Source: Verrucomicrobiota bacterium (lineage in GTDB: Bacteria > Verrucomicrobiota > Verrucomicrobiia > Limisphaerales > UBA9464). Taken from it: a stretch of 11,144 nucleotides of DNA. The position numbers and the translations under genes are program-made. The notes under the pieces are model-generated. The model had not been told where the DNA came from and made no database searches. It saw only the letters and a program-made list of their open reading frames with translations. Shown here one piece after another: positions 1-7,100 of this stretch (position 1 is the first letter of the stretch; every line of letters begins with the position of its first letter). Location: assembly GCA_947454295.1 (NCBI GenBank), contig CANGMO010000036.1, positions 1 through 11,144 on the forward strand, written 5' to 3'.

Positions 1-390
1 ACGATGTTTCAGGACTTCACCGTTCCAGGAGACGGCATGTACTTCGTGACGTTCATGGTGGCCGGACGGTACTTGAACCAATTCGTCGGGACGCCATTCG
101 GCGGGGTGCTCACCTTTGACGTGAGCGTGGATTCCAACGTGGCCGGGACCTACACCACGACCGATTTGATGCCGTATACCGACAAGGTTGCGCAGGTGGC
201 GCTGACCGCAGGGTCGCACCGCCTCAGCTTCCATGCCACCGGGACCACAGCCGCAGTGCCCGACCAGACGGCGTTTATCGACAAGGTGTCGGTCACACCC
301 GTTCCCGAACCCAACAGCATGCTGGCCATCGGCGCGGCGCTGGGCGGTCTGGGCATCGCCCGGCAGTGGCTTCGCCGCAAGCAGTCGTAG
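1..390 (+). CDS. PEP-CTERM sorting-domain protein, C-terminal part (5' truncated)
   Basis: This is the C-terminal end of a secreted protein; the reading frame is open to the left edge, so the real start lies outside the window. The visible part is a beta-rich domain that ends in a DQTAFID-V motif, shared with the next two genes. It closes with a typical PEP-CTERM tail: VPEP, a hydrophobic stretch of about 17 residues (MLAIGAALGGLGIA) and a basic end (WLRRKQS). In known systems such tails are processed by an exosortase at the inner membrane, and the protein is exported to the surface or the extracellular matrix. The body resembles bacterial DUF642-like or carbohydrate-binding beta-sandwich proteins, but no ligand can be named. 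It lies 42 bp before the next paralog on the same strand, so co-transcription is likely. The PEP-CTERM call is firm; the body's function is unknown. Confidence 0.85.
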   Translation, partial: TMFQDFTVPGDGMYFVTFMVAGRYLNQFVGTPFGGVLTFDVSVDSNVAGTYTTTDLMPYTDKVAQVALTAGSHRLSFHATGTTAAVPDQTAFIDKVSVTPVPEPNSMLAIGAALGGLGIARQWLRRKQS

Positions 391-432
391 CCCGCGTCAG
401 GCCAAGCACCAGGATCCACTCAGGGTAATGTC

Positions 433-1083
433 ATGCCATCTGGTCGATTTCCCATGCGGTCGGCACTCCTCCCAGTCCTCTGGGTCGGCTATGCCCGGCT
501 GCAGGGGCAGGATCTGATTCAGAACGGGAGTTTTGAATCTCCGGCGATGAGCCTCGGCAACTACCGGTACGGGGTTCCCGTGGCGGGTTGGACCTTCAGC
601 CCGGCGAGCCTGCATGGCGGGAGTGGGATCACGACCACGCAGTCGCTCTTTACCTACGACGTGAACAGCGGTTTCGGGACGCAGATGGCCTTCCTGCAGG
701 CGGACGGCAATTCGATCTCCCAATCGGTCACCTTTCCGAACACCTCGCGGTACGCATTGAGCTTCTCCTATGCGGGCCGGACCGTGATTGGCGGCAACCT
801 GACCTTCTCGGTGATGGTGGACAACACGACGGTCGGGACCTTTTTTTCAACGACCGCGCAGCCGTTCGTGAAAGTCGGAGTCCAATTCGACACCACGGCG
901 GGGGTTCACACGCTGAGTTTCCGCGGCATCGACACTCAGGGTTTCTACCTCGATCAGACGGCGTTCATCGACCGTGTCCAGCTGGTTCAGGTCCCGGAGC
1001 CGGGACCCGCATGGCTGCTTCCCGGCGGGTTGGTGCTCGCCGGCGGCTGGCGCCGGGTCACCCGCTCCTCGAAGGGGTCCTGA
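433..1083 (+). CDS. PEP-CTERM protein with DUF642-like beta-sandwich body
   Basis: A 216-residue exported protein. An N-terminal hydrophobic stretch (SALLPVLWVGYA) looks like a signal peptide ending near LQGQ-D. The body begins with LIQNGSFESP and contains W-x-FSPASLHGG, AFLQADGNSI-x-Q and DQTAFID. The NGSFE opening and LQ-x-x-G-x-S-I-x-Q pattern are reminiscent of DUF642-type cell-surface domains. The tail is PEP-CTERM: VPEP, a hydrophobic segment, then WRR and a longer than usual polar/basic end (VTRSSKGS). The start at 433 is preceded by an AGGG at about 422-425; an in-frame ATG at 454 is a credible alternative and gives a shorter signal-peptide n-region. By my ungapped manual count the body is about 56% identical (88 of 157) to that of the next gene. 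The role is likely surface or matrix attachment, but the ligand is unknown. Confidence 0.85.
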   Translation: MPSGRFPMRSALLPVLWVGYARLQGQDLIQNGSFESPAMSLGNYRYGVPVAGWTFSPASLHGGSGITTTQSLFTYDVNSGFGTQMAFLQADGNSISQSVTFPNTSRYALSFSYAGRTVIGGNLTFSVMVDNTTVGTFFSTTAQPFVKVGVQFDTTAGVHTLSFRGIDTQGFYLDQTAFIDRVQLVQVPEPGPAWLLPGGLVLAGGWRRVTRSSKGS

Positions 1084-1113
1084 AGTCACCTTGCTGCTTG
1101 TGAATCCTTCTCC

Positions 1114-1902
1114 ATGAAAACGTCCTGCATCCGGTGGATCACTGCCACTGTGGTTGGGTTCGCGGCCCTCCTGACCTTCGTGTCTGCCAGTGCGGCCGAG
1201 CTGGTGCTCAATGGCGGATTTGAATCCCCGCAGCTGGCAGCGGGGACCTACGTCTACGGGCCGACGAATGCCCAGTGGGTCTTTTCCCCGGCGTCGCTCC
1301 ATGGCGGGGCGGGCATCACCACCAGCGGATCCTTGTTCACCTACGCGACAGGCAGCACCGATGGCGGGCAGGTCGCCTTTCTTCAGGCGGACGGCAACTC
1401 GATTGCGCAGAAGGTCGTCCTCCCCCTGACCGGAAACTACAACCTGTCCTACTCCCACGCTGGACGCTCGGTGATCGGCGGCACGCTGACCTACGAGGTG
1501 CGCCTGGATGATACGGTGCTGGGAAAGTTCACGACGCATACCGGCCAGCCGTTTTCACGCGTCGACCTGCAGTTTAACGCCGTGGCGGGACCGCACACGC
1601 TCGCCTTCGTTTCCACGGCAGTTCCCGGCACGGCCATCGATCAGACGGCGTTCTTCGATTCGGTGTCCCTCGAGTCCGATTTCAAGCTGGTGCCGATTGG
1701 ATTCAGCAACAGCAGCTTTCCCGTCGTCGGCTTCATCGCGGAGGCGGGGCAGTCCTACGTGGTGCAGGTCACGACGGATCTTACCTTCGGTCTCTGGACC
1801 ACGTTTCAAACCGTGGCGCCCGGTTCGGTGCGCCGGACCGTCCAGTTTTCACTGGCGGGGAAGTCGCAATCCCGGTTTTTCCGGGTGATTGCCAATCCGT
1901 GA
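1114..1902 (+). CDS. Secreted DUF642-like paralog with a non-PEP-CTERM C-terminal module
   Basis: A 262-residue exported protein. The signal peptide (MKTSCIRW, then a hydrophobic run to SASAA) probably ends near residue 27 or 28. Residues 30 to about 187 are a close paralog of the preceding protein (NGGFESP, FSPASLHGG, FLQADGNSI, DQTAFFD). The chain then diverges: there is no PEP motif and no terminal hydrophobic helix with basic end. Instead, residues from about 190 to 262 form another beta-rich module with GQSYVVQ, a central W (LWTT) and RFFRV close to the end. The same signature ends the giant protein at 4193-9427. Modules with a Y-x-V/L-Q...W...F/YFR pattern are frequent C-termini of verrucomicrobial secreted proteins in my experience; their role (sorting, anchoring or ligand binding) is not established by this sequence. 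It lies 30 bp after the previous gene, on the same strand. Confidence 0.83.
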   Translation: MKTSCIRWITATVVGFAALLTFVSASAAELVLNGGFESPQLAAGTYVYGPTNAQWVFSPASLHGGAGITTSGSLFTYATGSTDGGQVAFLQADGNSIAQKVVLPLTGNYNLSYSHAGRSVIGGTLTYEVRLDDTVLGKFTTHTGQPFSRVDLQFNAVAGPHTLAFVSTAVPGTAIDQTAFFDSVSLESDFKLVPIGFSNSSFPVVGFIAEAGQSYVVQVTTDLTFGLWTTFQTVAPGSVRRTVQFSLAGKSQSRFFRVIANP

Positions 1903-1907
1903 GCGGT

Positions 1908-1939
1908 CCCGACTCGCACGTTGGGTTGTGCGAGCCGGG
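1908..1939. terminator. Hairpin between converging genes, likely bidirectional terminator
   Basis: CCCGACTCGCAC (1908-1919) and GTGCGAGCCGGG (1928-1939) pair over 12 positions with one internal A-C mismatch, around an 8-nt loop. The hairpin fills much of the 59-bp gap between the stop of the plus-strand paralog (1902) and the stop of purF (1962, minus strand), where a shared terminator is expected. No clear T-run follows on either strand, so intrinsic termination is probable but not certain; it may act as a 3'-end stabiliser. Confidence 0.6.
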
Positions 1940-1961
1940 TGTTACGGGAGGCAGGGGAGGG

Positions 1962-3485
1962 CTACAGCAGACGCTGATGCCGGGCTTCCGCCGCGAGCTC
2001 CAGACCAAGTCCACCACCGCGGGCGCGGCGGCGTTCGATGATGTGCTTGTCGACCGTGGGATCGTAGGGAACCGGATAGTCGCCGTCGTAGCAGGCCAGG
2101 CAGAAGGAATTTCGGGGCTTTCCGGTGGCGGCAACCATGCCTTCGAGGGAGAGGTACCCGAGTGAATCCGCGTTGAGGAACTTGCGGATTTCCTCCTGCG
2201 TGTTGGTCGCGGCCATCAGCTTGCTGCGCTCGGGGAAGTCGATGCCGTAGACGCACGGGTTCATGTGCGGCGGGCAGCTGACCAGCACGTGGACCTCCTT
2301 CGCACCGGCCTCCTTGAGGCTGGTGACGCGGGCCTTGCTGGTGGTGCCGCGCACGATGGAGTCGTCGACGATGATGACCCGCTTGCCGCGGACCAAGTCG
2401 CCAATGAGGTTCAGCTTCACCCGCACGTTGAAGTCGCGGATGAACTGCGAGGGCTGCAGGAAGCTGCGTCCGACGTAGTGGTTGCGGACGAAGGCCATCT
2501 CGAACGGGATGCCCGATTCGAGCGAATAGCCGAGGGCGGCGCAATTGCCGGAGTCGGGCACCGGCACGACGATGTCGGCTTCGATGCGGTGCTCCCGCGC
2601 CAGCTGACGGCCCATGTCGACACGGACGCGATACACGTTCCGGTTGGCGATGTTGGAATCGGGCCGGGCGAAGTACACGTATTCGAACACGCAGAACGCG
2701 CGGCGTTGATGTTCCGGGAACGCCTGAACCGAGCGCATGCCATTGGCGTCGATGATGACGACCTCGCCGGGTTCGACATCGCGGATGAACTCCGCCTGGA
2801 TGAGATCGAAGGCGCAGGTTTCGCTGGAGAGCACGAAGGCCCCGTTGCTCATGCGGCCGATGCTCAACGGCCGGAAGCCGTGGGGATCGCGGACGCCGAT
2901 GAGCTCGTTCTCGGTGAGGATCACCAGCGAGTAGGCCCCCTCGATGCGGCGCACCGTGTTGATGAGCGCGCTTTCATGCCCGCCCGCCCCGGCCGGCTGG
3001 GCCAGGAGGTGCACGATGATCTCGGAATCGACGGTGGTCTGGAAGATCGAGCCCTTCGACTCCAGCTCCTCGCGCAGCTGCGCTGCGTTGGTGAGATTGC
3101 CGTTGTGACCGATGGCGATCTTGCCCTTGCCGCAGTCCACGGTGAGCGGCTGGGCGTTGGTCAGGTTCGAGGAGCCGGTGGTGGAATACCGGGTGTGGCC
3201 GATGGCGGCCTGCCCCACCAGCTTGTGGAGGACTTCGCCGTTGAAGATGTTCGGCACCAGGCCCATGCCACGATGGACATAGAACTGCCGGGTGTCGGTC
3301 GAGACAATGCCCGCCGACTCCTGGCCACGGTGCTGGAGTTGGTACAGGCCGTAGTAGGTCAGCTCGGCAGCGTTCGGGTGGCCGTAAATGCCGAATACGC
3401 CGCAATAGTGCTTCGGGTAATGTTGCACGTGACCGCCGGATTGAGGCGATCCCGGGGCGGAAGGGGAAGGGGATTTTTCGTCCAT
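1962..3485 (-). CDS. purF: Amidophosphoribosyltransferase (glutamine PRPP amidotransferase)
   Basis: PurF catalyses the first committed step of de novo purine synthesis: PRPP plus glutamine gives 5-phosphoribosylamine. From the ATG at 3485 it has 507 residues, close to known PurF lengths (about 475-505). The class II glutaminase domain comes first: the catalytic Cys is C28 in HYCGVFGIYG, preceded by a 27-residue leader that must be removed to expose the Cys, as in Bacillus-type PurF. RGQESAG and IGHTRYST follow. The phosphoribosyltransferase domain has FARPDS and the PRPP loop VIIVDDSIVRGTTS (about 370-383). Four cysteines at about 265, 411, 462 and 465 (AFCVFEY, NPCVYG, FCLAC) match the positions of the [4Fe-4S] ligands of the Bacillus-type enzyme, so a cluster is expected. 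An in-frame TTG at 3503 is a weaker alternative start. It lies 31 bp after the yaeQ-like gene on the same strand and probably shares its promoter. Confidence 0.96.
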   Translation of the reverse strand: MDEKSPSPSAPGSPQSGGHVQHYPKHYCGVFGIYGHPNAAELTYYGLYQLQHRGQESAGIVSTDTRQFYVHRGMGLVPNIFNGEVLHKLVGQAAIGHTRYSTTGSSNLTNAQPLTVDCGKGKIAIGHNGNLTNAAQLREELESKGSIFQTTVDSEIIVHLLAQPAGAGGHESALINTVRRIEGAYSLVILTENELIGVRDPHGFRPLSIGRMSNGAFVLSSETCAFDLIQAEFIRDVEPGEVVIIDANGMRSVQAFPEHQRRAFCVFEYVYFARPDSNIANRNVYRVRVDMGRQLAREHRIEADIVVPVPDSGNCAALGYSLESGIPFEMAFVRNHYVGRSFLQPSQFIRDFNVRVKLNLIGDLVRGKRVIIVDDSIVRGTTSKARVTSLKEAGAKEVHVLVSCPPHMNPCVYGIDFPERSKLMAATNTQEEIRKFLNADSLGYLSLEGMVAATGKPRNSFCLACYDGDYPVPYDPTVDKHIIERRRARGGGLGLELAAEARHQRLL

Positions 3486-3516
3486 CGGAGGGTCGGGGAT
3501 CAAAACAGGTGCGGAT

Positions 3517-4083
3517 TCAGTATTTCCAAACGCGGAACGTGCTGTCGAACCACAGTCCGTTCAGCTCAAATTGCAGGGTGGGCTCGTCGATTCCTGGCTC
3601 GCCACCAAAGCCGCCGCGGTGCCAGTGGAGGGTGTTTCGCTCCGAAATCAGGGCCGCCACCTCGTCAAAAAAGTCCGGATCAAAGGCAATCAGGCCAAAT
3701 CGGCCCTTCCGCAGTTCATCCTTGGCCATGCTGCGCAGCAGGCCCTCGGCCTCTTCGGGGGAGCGCTTGATGGCCCAGATCTCGGATTCCGAGCATTTCA
3801 CCGACAGTTTGTGGAGCTTGGCCGTCCCGCAGTCACCGCATTCGATCCACAACTGAGGCCGCAGGTCGTAGCCCAGGGCAACCAGGTCGGGGATGAACGG
3901 AATGGAATCGTCGGGGACTTCCGTCTCCACCTGCAGACGATCGCGGAAGAACAGCAGCCACGCCAATAACTTGAGGGTGATCTGGCGGACCGTCTCGTTG
4001 GGGCCCAGCGCCAGAAGCAATTTGTGCGGCAGAGGTCGGCGACGATCGTCGCTGGTGAACTGGAAGTTGAACTTCGCGGCCAC
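3517..4083 (-). CDS. YaeQ-like family protein (PD-(D/E)XK-like fold)
   Basis: A 188-residue cytoplasmic protein when started at the GTG at 4083; the frame stays open to a TTG at 4158, but the extra 25 residues are low-complexity and the GTG start (AAKFNFQF...) matches the usual YaeQ beginning and length (about 180 residues). Recognition rests on the pattern of an N-terminal beta-strand, ETVRQITLKLLAWLLFFRDRL (about 30-50), PDL (65-67) and LWIECG with Lys residues at 89 and 92, which resembles the YaeQ 'LRLLAWL...RL...LWIELG...KA' core. YaeQ proteins have a PD-(D/E)XK nuclease-like fold, with no firmly assigned function; here E81 and K89/K92 could be the core acidic/Lys residues. Unusual are CGDC (82-85) and C97, which could bind a metal. 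It lies upstream of purF in the same direction. The family call is by eye, and function is unknown. Confidence 0.62.
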   Translation of the reverse strand: MAAKFNFQFTSDDRRRPLPHKLLLALGPNETVRQITLKLLAWLLFFRDRLQVETEVPDDSIPFIPDLVALGYDLRPQLWIECGDCGTAKLHKLSVKCSESEIWAIKRSPEEAEGLLRSMAKDELRKGRFGLIAFDPDFFDEVAALISERNTLHWHRGGFGGEPGIDEPTLQFELNGLWFDSTFRVWKY

Positions 4084-4192
4084 TGAGCCGCTGAAATTGG
4101 ACGTCTGCCGGCCATTGTCCAGCCCGGAACCCCCGGGATTCGGTTCCCTGTTTCTCAATGCCGGTAGGCCTGAACCTTGCTACGTTCGGCCC
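4084..4192. promoter_or_regulatory. Divergent intergenic region, probable promoters in both directions
   Basis: 109 bp separate the divergently transcribed yaeQ-like gene (GTG at 4083, minus) and the giant surface-protein gene (ATG at 4193, plus), so promoters for both are expected here. I see no convincing -35/-10 pair: on the minus strand TGGACA, 17 bp, then AATTTC is a weak match; on the plus strand TGCTACGTT just before the start is an extended -10-like string without a -35. An imperfect inverted repeat GGAACC (4126-4131) / GGTTCC (4142-4147) could be an operator or chance. Neither gene has a Shine-Dalgarno site. Confidence 0.3.
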
Positions 4193-7100
4193 ATGTCCCC
4201 ACGGCTGCATCGCGTCCTCCTTGCCCTTGTCCTTGGACTGACCTGGCTTGTTTCGGCGCCTCCGATTCTGGCCCAGGTCGCCTTGACTGAGTTCCTGGCC
4301 ACCAACTCGAAGAGCATCACCGACGAGGACGGGGAGCATGCCGACTGGATCGAATTGCAGAACACCGGGACCACCGCGGTGAATCTCAAGGGGTGGTCGC
4401 TGACCGATGATCCCGCCCAGCCGGCCAAGTGGGTGTTTCCCTCCGTCAACCTGAACGGGGGTGCCTACTTGGTGGTGTTCGCCTCCGGAAAAAATCGCAC
4501 GACGGCGGGATCGCCGCTGCACACCAGCTTCCAGCTTTCGGCAGATGGCGAGTACCTGGGATTGTTCGCGCCGGACGCCACGGTGGCCACGACCGAATTC
4601 GCGCCCGCCTTTCCGCCGCAGCGGGTGGACATCTCGTATGGATTCCGCGCCGGTCAGGCCTACTACTTCACCGCGCCGACTCCCGGGACCGAGAATTCGG
4701 GTGGCGTGGCCAATTTCGTGGCGGACACCAAGTTCGATCACCACCGCGGTTTCTTCGACGCACCGTTCGATCTGACCATCACCTGCGCCACCCCTGGGGC
4801 CACCATTCGCTACACAACCAACGGTGTGCCTCCCACCGCCACCTCTGGCCTGGTGTATTCGGCGCCGGTGACCATCCGCGGCACCACGGTGCTGCGTGCG
4901 GCGGCGTTCAAGGACGGACTGCAGCCCTCCAACGTCGACACTCAGACCTACCTGTTCCTCGACGACGTCCTGCAGCAATCCTCCAATGGGAAAGCCCCTC
5001 CCGGCTGGCCCACGTCATGGGGCGCCAACGTGGTGGACTACGGCATGGATCCGGAGGTGGTCACCAACGCGCTCTACAAAAACGAAATCAGGGCCGACCT
5101 GCAGAGCGTTCCCGTTTTCTCGTTGGTGACCGAATTGAAAAACCTCTTCGATCCGTCCACGGGCATCTACGCCAACGCGAGCCAGGATACCATCGCGTGG
5201 GAACGTCCCTGCTCCCTGGAGCTGATCCAGACCAATGGGAGCACGGCCTTTCAGATCAACGCCGGGGTTCGCATCCGCGGCGGCTACAGCCGGAGTTCGT
5301 CCAATCCCAAGCACGCCTTTCGCTTCTTCTTCCGCGACGTCTACGGGGCTTCGCGCCTGAAGTTTCCGCTGTTCGGCCCAACGGGTGTCGGCTCCATGGA
5401 CCAGTTCGATCTGCGCACCTTCGAGAACTACTCCTGGAGTTTCGAGGGCGACCCGCGCGGCGTGTTCATCCGGGATGTGTTCTCACGCGACGCGCAACTC
5501 GCCATGAACCAGCCCGGGTCACGCGGCAACTACTACCACTTGTTCATCAACGGGCAGTACTGGGGGCTCTACAACACCGACGAACGGCCCGAGGCGAGCT
5601 TTGGCGCCGGATACCTGGGCGGTGACAAGGCGGATTACGATGTCATCAAGGTGGCTCCGGACAATTCGTACACCATCTACGCGACCGACGGCGACATGCA
5701 GGCCTGGACGCGTCTCTACAATGCCGCGAAGGCCGGCCTGACCACGGACGCGGCCTACATGAAGGTGCAGGGTCTCAATCCCGACGGAACGCCGAACCCT
5801 GCCTACGAGAACCTCATCGATGTCGACAACCTCATCGACTACATGCTGGTGATCTTTTACGGCGGCAATCTGGATGCCCCGATTTCGAACTTTCTGGGCA
5901 ATACCTCGCCCAACAATTTCTTCGGCTTCCGGGACCGGACCGGCGCGCACGGCGGTTTCCGGTTTGTCTGTCACGACTCGGAGCACACCCTGCTGAGTGT
6001 CACCGAAAATCGCGTCGGCCCGTACACCTCCGGAGCCTCGTCGATCACCAAGAGCAATCCGCAGTACCTCTTCCAGCAAATGTGGGGCAATGCGGAGTTC
6101 CGCATCCGCATGGCCGACCGGGTTCAGAAGCACTGCTTCAACGGTGGTCCGCTGAGTCCGGAGGGGGCGACAGCTCTGTTGCGCCAACGGACCAACGAGA
6201 TGTTTGGCGCGGTGGTGGCGGAATCGGCCCGCTGGGGCGATTCGAAGCGGAGCGTGCCGCTCACCCGCAACAAGGAGTGGGTCGCGGAGCTCACGCGGAT
6301 CTTCAACAGCTACATTCCGCAGCGGACCGGCATTCTCATCACCCAGCTGAAGGCGAAGAACCTGTATCCGTCGATCACCGCCCCAACCCTGGCTCCGTTT
6401 GGTGGCACGGTGGATCCGGGATCGGTCGCCACGCTGACCGCCCCGTCGGGGGACATCTACTACACGCTGGACGGCACCGATCCCCGGCTTCAGGGCGGTG
6501 CGGTGTCTCCGGCGGCCCGGCGCGCCACCGGGTCAATTGCCCTCACCGAATCGCAGCGCCTGCGCGCGCGGGTGCTCGACGCGGGGAATTGGAGCGCGAT
6601 GGTCGAGGCTGAGTTCACCATTCGACAGACCTTCCGGGAGCTGTTCATCACCGAGATCTTGTACCACGGCGTCGCCTCCGGCACCGCGACGGGCGGGGAT
6701 CTCGAGTTCGTGGAACTGAAGAATGTCGGCACCAAAACGCTGGAGGTGGGCGGGGTCCACTTTGCCGACGGAATCGACTTCACCTTCGCCAAGGGACGTC
6801 GGCTCGCGCCGGGTGAGTTCGCCGTGCTGGTATCGAATCCGGATGCGTTTGCCACCCGGTATCCCGGGGTCCGAATCGAGGGAACCTACCTCGGTTCCCT
6901 CAGCAAATCGGGCGAACACCTGGCCCTGGTGCACGAGGACGGCACCCCCATTTATGAGGTGACCTACGGCACCCGCGATCGTTGGCCCACCTCTCCGGAT
7001 GGCGCCGGATTCTCCCTCGTTCCGGTGCTCCCCAATGCCAATGCCGATCCGTCGAATCCCGCCAACTGGCGCGCCAGCGCGGTCGTTGGAGGATCCCCGG

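Noticed and set aside
1871..1885. Small hairpin CCCGG-TTTTT-CCGGG
   Set aside because: Only 5 bp of stem, and it lies inside the coding sequence of the third paralog; likely chance.
2265..3770. 501-residue open frame on the plus strand, opposite purF
   Set aside because: It runs antisense through a well-conserved purF gene. Its translation is a low-complexity Asp/Ala/Val/Arg mix without domain motifs, typical of a GC-rich shadow frame.
3893..4192. Upstream extension of the giant protein by 100 residues
   Set aside because: The signal peptide starts at the ATG at 4193, and the extension is antisense to the yaeQ-like gene.
3646..5095. Short exact repeat (CGAAATCAGGGCCG) near 3646 and 5082
   Set aside because: Only 14 bp, in unrelated coding contexts, with no surrounding similarity; chance match.
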